The translations under genes and the position numbers were made by a program. Positions 55,085-62,459 of a DNA stretch of 64,000 nt are shown here, piece after piece. The DNA comes from Gemmatimonadota bacterium (lineage in GTDB: Bacteria; Latescibacterota; UBA2968; UBA8231): positions 234,977 to 298,976 of the forward strand of contig JABJJN010000008.1 in the NCBI GenBank assembly GCA_018660835.1, given 5' to 3'. Position 1 is the first letter of the stretch. Every line of letters begins with the position of its first letter. The notes beneath the pieces are model-generated. The model did no database searches, was not told the origin of the DNA, and saw nothing but the letters and a program-made list of their open reading frames with translations.

Positions 55085-56248
55085 CTAGGCATGAGACAAG
55101 CGATCGGTCAATTCGGCGTAGGGAAGGGCGATGACGTGGCGAGCGAGAAGTTCGCCATGACGCTGTGCGGCTCGTGCCCCTACATCGAGGGCATTGTCCA
55201 CGGCGCCAAGTTCACCACGTATGACGACGGCCGTGAGGAAGTAACCCACTTTGTAGCGCCCCTCGTAGGAGACCTCGGAACTCTTCAACATGGCATCCAC
55301 GGCGCTCACGAGGCCCACGGTTGTGCGAGTCTCCAACAATCCCAGAGCCTGATCTGGTCGCGCCGCATGCGCCGCAGGCGGGGCAACTTCGGCGAAGGCC
55401 GCCACCAGTTGCGGATCGGGGTTGGTGATCAGCGCCTCGCCATTGTTCTGTGCAATGGGCTGCATCGCCTCTGCCGCCTTCGACACGGCGGCCTTCACAT
55501 TGTCGAGAGCGCCCGTCGCGACCGTCGCCACTCGACCGCCACTACCGATTGTCAGCCGAACGATGTCGACAGCCGCTTCTTTGACCATCTGATCGGCGGC
55601 GTGAATGGCGCCGATGTATCCCGTCGTTTCCACCAGCCCGAGAGCTCCGAGGGACTGCTGCTGGCCCGCGGGGGTTGGTGGGAGCAAATGCAGTACATCC
55701 GCTTCGGGCTGTTCAATGACCAGATGACTGAATAGTTCGCCGTGAGAAGAAGCGGCTTCTGCTCCGGCAGCGATGGCTGCCTCGACATCTGCGACACTAC
55801 CCTTCACGGCGGCATGAACCAATGCGCCACCGATAAAGGTCCAGCCCAGCAAGATCACATCCGCTGCCTTGAGCATCCGGTCAACACCGACGATCAGTGG
55901 CACCACACCCTTGGTTTCGAGCCAGCCAATCGCCTCACCTGCAGATAACTCTACGTCGTCGAGGGCTGTCTGCGTGTGCGGCATGGATGCGAGGGTCGCA
56001 TCCTCAGGACGTGGCAGGATGAGGGACGTGATGATCTCACCGTGACGCTGGGCGGCGACATCTGCTGCTGCCATCGCCGTCTGCACATCAGCCGTCGTCC
56101 CGTCGATGATGATGGTCAGCCAGCCAGAGCCGATGCCATGGCGACCAGACAGACGAACACTGGCCGCCTTGCCCATCGCATCGAGGGCGGCAGCAAGGGT
56201 GGTCATCCCTCGACACTCAAAGACGCCAACGGACCCAGTCACAGCCAT
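55085..56248 (-). CDS. shell protein with four tandem BMC domains
   Basis: A 387-residue single frame made of four consecutive BMC (PF00936-type) domains: residues ~6-89, ~106-190, ~202-288 and ~301-385, each starting [VA][IL]G[VWL][FL]E and ending near a HGE plus LP/QP motif. Standard shell proteins have one (BMC-H) or two (BMC-T) domains; four would allow one chain to build two-thirds of a pseudohexamer or two stacked trimers' subunits. The four copies are diverged from each other, so this is not a recent duplication. Start overlaps the stop of the upstream BMC-T gene by one base. It is complete, with no internal stop. Confidence 0.88.
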   Translation of the reverse strand: MAVTGSVGVFECRGMTTLAAALDAMGKAASVRLSGRHGIGSGWLTIIIDGTTADVQTAMAAADVAAQRHGEIITSLILPRPEDATLASMPHTQTALDDVELSAGEAIGWLETKGVVPLIVGVDRMLKAADVILLGWTFIGGALVHAAVKGSVADVEAAIAAGAEAASSHGELFSHLVIEQPEADVLHLLPPTPAGQQQSLGALGLVETTGYIGAIHAADQMVKEAAVDIVRLTIGSGGRVATVATGALDNVKAAVSKAAEAMQPIAQNNGEALITNPDPQLVAAFAEVAPPAAHAARPDQALGLLETRTTVGLVSAVDAMLKSSEVSYEGRYKVGYFLTAVVIRGELGAVDNALDVGARAAQRHGELLARHVIALPYAELTDRLSHA

Positions 56249-56829
56249 CAGTTCCCACCTGCCTTACGAAACTGCCCGAAGGCACCCACAACACATGCCT
56301 CTGGCTGCGATAACACAGCGCTCCCCATGAACCACTCGTTGCCGGACAGTGCCTGGCGCGCACCTTCGATGGCTCGCTCTACCGCACCCAATTCACCCTT
56401 CACGAGGGAGCAAACGACGCGATCTTGCACAGTGAGAACATTGACCAGTTCAACGTCCGCCTCTTTGACCATACGATCGTTGTTCTCTACGTGCAGACCG
56501 TAGCCCCGTATTTCGATCAACCCCAATGCTTCTGCTGTGGCTGACGTGTCGTCCGGGTCAACCGGCACACCGATGAAGTCATCGATGACCGCTTCGGGCT
56601 GCAGCAAACTATTGTGAGCGACATGGCCGGAAACCGTGGCCGCCGCCGCCGTGCCAGCAAGCAGCGACGACTCGATATCACTCACCTCGCCACGCACGAA
56701 GAGTGTCGTAAAGCCACCAATCGATTCCCACCCAGCCAGTTTCACAGCGGCTGCCTTGCAGGCTGCATCTGCGGCGACAATGATTCCTGCCACCCCCTCC
56801 ACTTCGATCATACCAATCGCCTGCGTCAT
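56248..56829 (-). CDS. BMC-T shell protein, divergent
   Basis: A 193-residue two-domain shell protein: domain 1 ~3-88 (AIGMIEVEGVAGIIVAAD), domain 2 ~100-185 (ALGLIEIRGYGLHVENND). It differs markedly from the two near-identical BMC-T proteins of this locus. A Cys in QPEACVVGAFG near the end is in a position where some BMC-T proteins carry metal centres; this is only suggestive. It lies seven bases after the Cys-rich gene and overlaps the four-domain gene. Confidence 0.85.
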   Translation of the reverse strand: MTQAIGMIEVEGVAGIIVAADAACKAAAVKLAGWESIGGFTTLFVRGEVSDIESSLLAGTAAAATVSGHVAHNSLLQPEAVIDDFIGVPVDPDDTSATAEALGLIEIRGYGLHVENNDRMVKEADVELVNVLTVQDRVVCSLVKGELGAVERAIEGARQALSGNEWFMGSAVLSQPEACVVGAFGQFRKAGGN

Positions 56830-56836
56830 CTTCTGC

Positions 56837-57352
56837 CTACTGTTCCAGTCGTGACATGATCTCGTCCGTCAACCGCTGCACGAGGAACTCCAGCTCCTCG
56901 TCGTCCCCTGCGCATTGCTCACAGCTGCAGGCGGATCCACCATTCTTGCCATTGCGAGCGCATTCATCGCAACAAGCGGGCTCAACGTACCCTGAGCCAA
57001 ATTCTTCCGTTTGGCAGCCAAAGGCGCGGTCAGGGTGATCGCATCGACCGTGGTATAGAAGCCCACTCTCCGACCCGGGTGGTAGAATCTCCTGAATCGG
57101 CGTCCCCGTCGTGGGCGAAGACGTCGCTGCGCCCGGTGATGAGCTACGCGCTGCCGACCCAATCGTCGATGATCCGGACGCGCCTTGAATAAGGACGACG
57201 CCGTGCATCCGCAGATAATCCCTCGCCGAGGGCGTCACAATGGCCTTGGCATGCAGATGAACCTCACCCTCCTGCTGATGTCGCTGCGCCAGCAACGATT
57301 CAGTGATCAGCATCTCGTCGAGTTGTAGAGTGTGAGCCATCTTGAGAATCAT
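56837..57352 (-). CDS. Cys-rich BMC-associated protein with EutT/EutQ-like N-terminal module
   Basis: A 171-residue protein. Residues ~13-56 (MLITESLL, AIVTPSARDYLRMHGVVLI) match the module on the operon's aldolase. A Ser/Gly/Pro-rich linker (~58-90) follows, then eight Cys (104, 113, 127, 128, 131, 142, 144, 147) in CxxxxxxxxC, CCxxC and CxCxxC spacing, fit for Fe-S or zinc binding. The C-terminal ELEFLVQRLTDEIMSRLE is an amphipathic helix like BMC encapsulation peptides. I do not recognise the whole protein; a redox or assembly role in the lumen is inference. Starts at 57352 or 57340 are both possible. Confidence 0.65.
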   Translation of the reverse strand: MILKMAHTLQLDEMLITESLLAQRHQQEGEVHLHAKAIVTPSARDYLRMHGVVLIQGASGSSTIGSAARSSSPGAATSSPTTGTPIQEILPPGSESGLLYHGRCDHPDRAFGCQTEEFGSGYVEPACCDECARNGKNGGSACSCEQCAGDDEELEFLVQRLTDEIMSRLEQ

Positions 57353-57361
57353 CGGTCGAGC

Positions 57362-57628
57362 CTACAGCCCGACGCGCTCCTTGAGCGTGGAAATGGGGCG
57401 CGGAATCACATGCACTGAACGCAGGTCTCCGACCCTTTGCGCCGCCTCAGCCCCGGCGTCGACGGCAGCCTTCACCGCCGCAACATCACCCTCGACAAGC
57501 ACATTGACCATACCACTTCCCACCCGCTTCTGACCCGCGTAGGTGACATCCGCGGTCTTCAGCATCGCATCAAGTGCTTCCACTGCTGCGATGAGACCAC
57601 GCGTTTCTATCATTCCCAAAGCTGCCAT
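57362..57628 (-). CDS. BMC-H hexameric shell protein
   Basis: An 88-residue single BMC domain ([56 protein letters not shown]), the main facet-forming tile. It differs from the second BMC-H of the operon at only about six positions. It lies 20 bases after the BMC-T gene. Confidence 0.95.
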   Translation of the reverse strand: MAALGMIETRGLIAAVEALDAMLKTADVTYAGQKRVGSGMVNVLVEGDVAAVKAAVDAGAEAAQRVGDLRSVHVIPRPISTLKERVGL

Positions 57629-57648
57629 CAGATCTCTCTTTCTACGCC

Positions 57649-58206
57649 CTATCCCAGAAACAGCCGAATAGCGGCTGCTGCAGGACGGGGAATGACATGG
57701 CGGGACACGACGACACCGACTCTCTCTGCCGCCTCTGCGCCGGCTGCGACAGCAGACTGCACGGAACCGACATCTCCCGTAACGAGCACGGTGATGTACC
57801 CACCACCGATTTCCTGCGAGCGCACAACCTCGACCTCGGCAGCTTTCTCCATTGCATCTGCCGCTTCGATTGCCGCTGTTGCGCCGCGCGTCTCGACCAT
57901 GCCTACCGCTGTGACATCTCCTACAGCGGCATCGCTCGCTTTGGGCACGATCGATGCGAGACCTGCGTGTGGCCGTGCGATCACGTGGGTGCCATTCACT
58001 TCAACGATTCTTGCAGCAGATGTCGCCCCGGCGTCCACGGCGGCGGTCACCGCCGCAACATCCCCCTCACAAAAAATCGTCACCAGGCCGGACCCCACTT
58101 TGTCCCACCCCAGCAACTCTACATTCGCCGCCTTCGCCATTGCGTCGGCACTGACGATCACTCCCGTCAATCCCGTCGTCTCGACCATTCCCACAGCTTG
58201 AGCCAT
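57649..58206 (-). CDS. BMC-T shell protein
   Basis: A 185-residue protein with two BMC domains (~1-88, [20 protein letters not shown]; ~99-185, [20 protein letters not shown]). It forms pseudohexameric trimers. It is a close paralogue of the other 185-residue BMC-T in the operon, sharing most residues, and both are followed by a BMC-H gene. Confidence 0.95.
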   Translation of the reverse strand: MAQAVGMVETTGLTGVIVSADAMAKAANVELLGWDKVGSGLVTIFCEGDVAAVTAAVDAGATSAARIVEVNGTHVIARPHAGLASIVPKASDAAVGDVTAVGMVETRGATAAIEAADAMEKAAEVEVVRSQEIGGGYITVLVTGDVGSVQSAVAAGAEAAERVGVVVSRHVIPRPAAAAIRLFLG

Positions 58207-58222
58207 TTTACGTTCCGTCCTA

Positions 58223-58927
58223 TCAGCGCTTGGTCAATGTGACGTTGCGTGCATTTACGAGATCCACGGCGTTGCCTTCATCCGTGTCGAGATGGACTTC
58301 CAATTTTGATTCCGGTGAGATGCGTACGGAAACATCATCGAACACACCGCCCTGCTCCCCGTCGACGACGAGGCGCATCCGGTCACCTTCCACCACACCA
58401 TATTCAACAGCGTCGTCCGGACTCATGTGCACGTGGCGCGCGGCACGAATCACACCTTCGGCGATCGCCAACCCACCATGTGGCCCAACGAGAAAACACC
58501 CCGGCGTCCCTTTCGTGTTTCCGGAGACGCGGACGGGGGCATCGATGCCAAGAAATCTGGAATCACTAAAGGCCAATTCAATCTGTGATGCATCACGCAG
58601 GGGCCCAAGAATTCGCAGGTTAGAGATCATCTGCTTGCGGGGTCCGAAAATCGTCACCGTTTGCTCGGAGGCGAAGGCACCGCTCTGATAGAGTGGCTTC
58701 ATGACGGTCAGTTCCGCCTGCGGACCGAAGAGGATTCGCAGCGTGTCTTGATCCAGATGACAGTGTCGCGCGGAGATATTTGCAATCAGTCGAGGCGAGC
58801 CACTCTGCCCTTCGTTGCGGTGCCTGTGGCCGGGTTCGTGATCTTTATGTCCGGCGCCGGGTTGATGGCGCCGGAGGGAATCGCGGACCATCTGCTCTAC
58901 AGTCGCCCGAGAAATCATGGCCGTCAT
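58223..58927 (-). CDS. pduL: phosphate acyltransferase PduL, BMC type
   Basis: A 234-residue enzyme that converts acyl-CoA to acyl phosphate and recycles CoA inside the compartment. Metal-binding His motifs SARHCHLD, ARHVHMSP and LEVHLDTDEGNA are intact. The N-terminal ISRATVEQMVRDSLRRH is an amphipathic helix typical of encapsulation peptides, followed by a His-rich linker (~22-45). ATG overlaps the EutN-type gene's stop (ATGA). Confidence 0.93.
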   Translation of the reverse strand: MTAMISRATVEQMVRDSLRRHQPGAGHKDHEPGHRHRNEGQSGSPRLIANISARHCHLDQDTLRILFGPQAELTVMKPLYQSGAFASEQTVTIFGPRKQMISNLRILGPLRDASQIELAFSDSRFLGIDAPVRVSGNTKGTPGCFLVGPHGGLAIAEGVIRAARHVHMSPDDAVEYGVVEGDRMRLVVDGEQGGVFDDVSVRISPESKLEVHLDTDEGNAVDLVNARNVTLTKR

Positions 58928-59238
58928 GCCGCATCGTTGACGGCATTCAGGTCTAGCGACTGACCATCCGTCGTAAGTGCATCGAGAATCCCAACGACCA
59001 CCGCATCCGTCGGCACACTTCCCATCTCGGGGGCACTGCGAGCAGAGCTGCCCATCACGGTGATCACAACCTCTCCCGTTCCCGCGCCCACGGCGTCAAC
59101 GCAGACCATCTGACGGCCTGTGCGCTGCAGCCCCTCCGGGCGAACGGTGAGTACTTCAACCAGCAACAGTTTGCGTCCCACCAGCGTATCGAGCTTGGCA
59201 GTGGAGACGATGTTCCCTTTGACCTCGGCAAGTAACAT
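58924..59238 (-). CDS. EutN/CcmL-type pentameric shell protein
   Basis: A 104-residue BMC-P vertex protein: LAEVKGNIVSTAKLDTLVGRKLLLVE, VCVDAVGAGTGEVVITVMGSSAR and TDAVVVGILD are all typical. Pentamers cap the polyhedral shell. It is coupled to pduL and lies seven bases after the aldehyde dehydrogenase gene. Confidence 0.93.
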   Translation of the reverse strand: MLLAEVKGNIVSTAKLDTLVGRKLLLVEVLTVRPEGLQRTGRQMVCVDAVGAGTGEVVITVMGSSARSAPEMGSVPTDAVVVGILDALTTDGQSLDLNAVNDAA

Positions 59239-59245
59239 GGCGGCT

Positions 59246-60673
59246 TCAGGTAATCCGAAAGTAGTCGATAAGAGCGCAACGACGACGACGGGTAAAGGTG
59301 CGTGCCGTGGTCATTCCTTCACCTGTAGGTCCGGCGATCGAAAAGGTCGCGTAGCCCTCACCACCGACACCTAATCCGGCGAAAGAGGGGCCATTTTTCA
59401 CAAAAACCGTTGTATCCACAGCGCGTGCCATATTGTGCATGTTTTCGATATTGCGCGAGTGGATTATCGCTGTGTGCCGATAACCGTGTTCCGATTCGAT
59501 GGCTGCACGGATTCCTTCCTCCACATTGCGTACCCGAATGATGGGGAGGAAAGGCATCATTTGCTCGACTTCGACGAAGGCATGCTTCGCGTCGGTCTCG
59601 CCGATCAACAGGCGCAATTGGTCGTCCAACTTGAGACCGATGGACGCCGCCAGGACGTTGGCATTGCGGCCGACGAAATCGCGATTCACATGAGGCTTGC
59701 CGTCGTCTCCAAGGGGCAAGGCAACCTTCGTCAATGCCTCGATCTGACGACGATCTAGTTCGACAGCACTATAGGCAAGCATTTCACGTTTGAGTTCATC
59801 GGCGACAGAATCGACGACAAAACACTGCTTCTCGCCAATACACAGGACATTGTTGTCGAAGGCGGCACCATCGATGATGTCGCGCGCCGCTTTGCGGATG
59901 TCAGCCGTCTCATCCACCAGAACCGGCGGGTTCCCCGGCCCTGCGGCGATCGCCTTCTTACCACTGCGCATTGCCGCCTTCGCAACGGCGGCCCCCCCGG
60001 TAACCAGCACGAGACGCACGAGACGATGATGAAACAACTCGTCTGCGGACTCGATGGTGGGCTCGCCGATGGACGCGACAAGGTTGGCGGGTCCACCAGC
60101 GCGCACAATCGCCTCATTGAGCAACTGTACCGCATGTGCAGACACCACCTTGGCACCCGGATGCGGGTTCACCACGACAGCATTCCCTGCGGCGATAATA
60201 CCAATCGCATTGTTGACGAGGGTCGGTACCGGATGCGTCGACGGCGTGACGGCACAGATCACACCATAGGGTGCCATCTCCTCGACGGTGAGGCCATGAT
60301 CGCCCGTCCACGACACCGACGTCAGGTCCTCGACACCGGGCGTGAGGTCCGCTGCCAGTGCGTGTTTCTTCAGTTTGTCTTCGAGGCGACCGATACCGGT
60401 CTCTTCGAGGGTCATGCGCGAGAATGAGTCGGCGTGATCGCGGGTGACCTGACGAATTGCCTCGATGACCTGCCTGCGCTCTTCGAGACTCTTTGTCAGC
60501 AGCTCTTTTTGGGCCCGGTCAGCGGCGGTGACTGCCTCATCGACTGTGGCAAAGACGCCACCCCCAGATCGTCGCGGGCTTGCGGTGGCTCTACCTGCCG
60601 GAGCCGACTGCACGACGCGCTGCACGACCTCCTCGACAATCTGCCGAACGCGATCTTCGTTGACGTTGTTCAC
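59246..60673 (-). CDS. CoA-acylating aldehyde dehydrogenase, BMC type (PduP/EutE-like)
   Basis: A 475-residue enzyme oxidising an aldehyde to acyl-CoA with NAD+. The N-terminal helix EDRVRQIVEEVVQRVV plus a Ser/Ala/Arg linker (to ~42) is a standard encapsulation peptide. Nucleotide-binding AVTPSTHPVPTLVNNAIG and GAGNPP-like GPGNPPVLVDE segments are present, and the catalytic Cys is in FDNNVLCIGEKQC. With PduL it forms the metabolosome core. It lies 22 bases after BMC-H. Confidence 0.95.
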   Translation of the reverse strand: MNNVNEDRVRQIVEEVVQRVVQSAPAGRATASPRRSGGGVFATVDEAVTAADRAQKELLTKSLEERRQVIEAIRQVTRDHADSFSRMTLEETGIGRLEDKLKKHALAADLTPGVEDLTSVSWTGDHGLTVEEMAPYGVICAVTPSTHPVPTLVNNAIGIIAAGNAVVVNPHPGAKVVSAHAVQLLNEAIVRAGGPANLVASIGEPTIESADELFHHRLVRLVLVTGGAAVAKAAMRSGKKAIAAGPGNPPVLVDETADIRKAARDIIDGAAFDNNVLCIGEKQCFVVDSVADELKREMLAYSAVELDRRQIEALTKVALPLGDDGKPHVNRDFVGRNANVLAASIGLKLDDQLRLLIGETDAKHAFVEVEQMMPFLPIIRVRNVEEGIRAAIESEHGYRHTAIIHSRNIENMHNMARAVDTTVFVKNGPSFAGLGVGGEGYATFSIAGPTGEGMTTARTFTRRRRCALIDYFRIT

Positions 60674-60695
60674 TTGTGGTTAGTTCAGCACCGAC

Positions 60696-60962
60696 CTACA
60701 GGCCCGTGCGCTCCTTCAAGGTGGCGATAGGGCGAGGGATCACATGGACGGAGCGCAGATCGCCAACGCGTTGCGCCGCTTCGGCGCCTGCATCGACTGC
60801 AGCCTTCACGGCGGCCACATCTCCTTCAATGAGCACATTCACCATGCCACTGCCAACTCGCTTCTGCCCCGCGTAGGAGACATCCGCCGTCTTCAACATC
60901 GCATCGAGTGCCTCTACGGCGCCGATCAGGCCGCGTGTCTCGATCATTCCCAGTGCTGCCAT
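60696..60962 (-). CDS. BMC-H hexameric shell protein
   Basis: An 88-residue single BMC domain nearly identical to the BMC-H at 57362 (differences such as IGAVEAL for IAAVEAL, YAG preceded by Ser for Thr). The nucleotide sequences have diverged more at third positions, so both copies are under selection. Confidence 0.95.
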   Translation of the reverse strand: MAALGMIETRGLIGAVEALDAMLKTADVSYAGQKRVGSGMVNVLIEGDVAAVKAAVDAGAEAAQRVGDLRSVHVIPRPIATLKERTGL

Positions 60963-60995
60963 TGAAATCTTCTCCAGATTCGCGAAAGTGTGGGG

Positions 60996-61553
60996 TTAAC
61001 CCAGGAACAACCGCACGGCAGATGGCGCCGGCCGTGGAATCACCAGACGAGTAACGAGTTCTCCAACCCTCTCAGCCGCTTCAGCTCCAGCGGCGACGGC
61101 AGACTGCACGGAGCCGACATCACCGGTGACCAGGATGGTGACGTAGCCGCCACCAATCTCCTGTGAGCGGACGACTTCAACCTCTGCGGCTTTTTCCATC
61201 GCGTCCGCCGCTTCAATTGCACCCGTCGCACCCCGCGTTTCGACCATCCCGAGGGCACCCACGTCGCCTACGTCGGCACCTTCGGCGGTGGGGACGATTG
61301 CCTGCAAACCGTCGTGTGGACGCGCGATCACGTGGACACCGCTGACCTCCACCACCTTTGCGGCAGATGTGGCACCGGCATCAACGGCGGACTTTACCGC
61401 TGCCACGTCACCCTGGCAGAATACGGTAACCATCCCGGCGCCAACCTTGTCCCATCCCAGCAATTCGACATTGGCCGCCTTCGCCATTGCATCAGCACTG
61501 GCAATCACGCCAGTGAGTCCTACGGTCTCGACCATTCCTACAGCTTGAGCCAT
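60996..61553 (-). CDS. BMC-T shell protein
   Basis: A 185-residue, two-domain shell protein ([40 protein letters not shown]), a close paralogue of the product at 57649. A 33-bp gap separates it from the following BMC-H. It lies 18 bases after the third EutN-type gene. Confidence 0.95.
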   Translation of the reverse strand: MAQAVGMVETVGLTGVIASADAMAKAANVELLGWDKVGAGMVTVFCQGDVAAVKSAVDAGATSAAKVVEVSGVHVIARPHDGLQAIVPTAEGADVGDVGALGMVETRGATGAIEAADAMEKAAEVEVVRSQEIGGGYVTILVTGDVGSVQSAVAAGAEAAERVGELVTRLVIPRPAPSAVRLFLG

Positions 61554-61571
61554 CTGTTTCTACCCCTCGCT

Positions 61572-61850
61572 CTACGGCGTGGCGTCTGGTTCGATATGAA
61601 TTGTGTCAGCCCTGCCGATGACGACGGCGTCCGCCGGAATCGGTGGGTCGAATGCATTACAGGCCTCACGTGCCACCTCGACGATGACGAGATCATCATC
61701 CTTCATCGCCTGCCAGGTCACACAGACCTCCGGATCTCCCACTCCCTGCAACTGGCGCCCAACGTCCTGCACCAGATGCAATATCTTGTCCTCCAGAGGC
61801 TCAATAGCCCTGGACAATACGACATGCCCCACAACGCGTCCCAGTTTCAT
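61572..61850 (-). CDS. EutN/CcmL-type pentameric shell protein, divergent
   Basis: A 92-residue protein starting MKLGRVVGHVVLSRAIEPLEDKI, a normal EutN/CcmL N-terminus, then a divergent middle (QDVGRQLQGVGDPE) and DAVVIGRADTI end. The open frame extends upstream across the neighbouring gene, but only Met at 61850 gives the family start. It may be a specialised vertex protein. Confidence 0.8.
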   Translation of the reverse strand: MKLGRVVGHVVLSRAIEPLEDKILHLVQDVGRQLQGVGDPEVCVTWQAMKDDDLVIVEVAREACNAFDPPIPADAVVIGRADTIHIEPDATP

Positions 61851-61863
61851 ACAGCATAACCTC

Positions 61864-62163
61864 TCAAGAGACGCTGTCTTTGTCGATGATACTGTTGCTG
61901 TCAATAATTCCACTGTTGCTGTCAATAATTCCGACGACGACACTGCGAATCGGGGGATACTCAATACCCGTCGCCTCTGCCCCGGCTGCACCTGACTCGG
62001 AAACAAGCACGTGTGTGCCGATTCCTGCTCCTACCGCATCAATCGCCAACTGTAGAGGCGCATCATCTCCATCCCCGTCACTCAGCACGAGAATCTTGCG
62101 GCTGGCGAGGGACGCGTGTTTGGCCTCTGCCACCAGATGGCCGATGACGGTAGCCTGTCTCAA
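61864..62163 (-). CDS. EutN/CcmL-type pentameric shell protein with repeat tail
   Basis: A 99-residue BMC-P protein: ATVIGHLVAEAKHASLASRKILVL, IDAVGAGIGTHVLVSE and RSVVVGIID. The tail past the domain is a seven-residue repeat (GIIDSNS type) encoded by a 21-bp tandem repeat. It starts at TTG, overlapping the previous stop (TTGA), so translation is probably coupled. Confidence 0.85.
   Translation of the reverse strand: MRQATVIGHLVAEAKHASLASRKILVLSDGDGDDAPLQLAIDAVGAGIGTHVLVSESGAAGAEATGIEYPPIRSVVVGIIDSNSGIIDSNSIIDKDSVS
61891..61932 (-). repeat. perfect 21-bp tandem repeat in EutN-type gene tail
   Basis: Two identical, directly adjacent 21-bp units (61891-61911 and 61912-61932) encode the repeated C-terminal heptad. 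Identity at all 21 positions points to recent duplication or slippage. Confidence 0.9.
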
Positions 62164-62453
62164 GCGGCGACCGCCTGACCAAAGGCGGTGACCGTATCCA
62201 CAATGCCGACGATCACGGCATCGACTGGAGACGTCTTGTAACCTGGTGTCAGACGAGCCGAGCTACCCTGGACGATCACAACCACCTCGTCAGCACCTGC
62301 GCCGACTGCATCAACGGCCACCATATGTTTCTTCGTCGACTGCAACCCGTCTTGTGTCGCCTCAAGTAACTCCACAACAAGCAACTTGCTGCCCTCAAGA
62401 TTCTCGATCTTAGCTGCCGCGACGGCCGTTCCCTTGATACGGGCAATAATCAT
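62160..62453 (-). CDS. EutN/CcmL-type pentameric shell protein
   Basis: A 97-residue BMC-P protein with IARIKGTAVAAAKIENLEGSKLLVVELL, VAVDAVGAGADEVVVIVQGSSAR and VDAVIVGIVD. Most like the EutN copy at 58924. It is the first shell gene of the strand run, six bases after ispH. Confidence 0.93.
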   Translation of the reverse strand: MIIARIKGTAVAAAKIENLEGSKLLVVELLEATQDGLQSTKKHMVAVDAVGAGADEVVVIVQGSSARLTPGYKTSPVDAVIVGIVDTVTAFGQAVAA

Positions 62454-62459
62454 GACGAC

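Noticed and set aside
55085-56248. Two BMC-T genes fused by an assembly error
   Set aside because: The inter-domain linker at residues ~190-202 is a normal Pro/Gln linker in frame and the domains are mutually diverged; kept as a real fusion pending read inspection.
48417-61932. CRISPR array
   Set aside because: The short tandem repeats found are in-frame within genes, directly adjacent without spacers, and no cas gene is present.
61851-62006. Upstream extension of the divergent EutN-type protein
   Set aside because: It overlaps the preceding EutN gene in another frame; the canonical start MKLGRVVG is at 61850.
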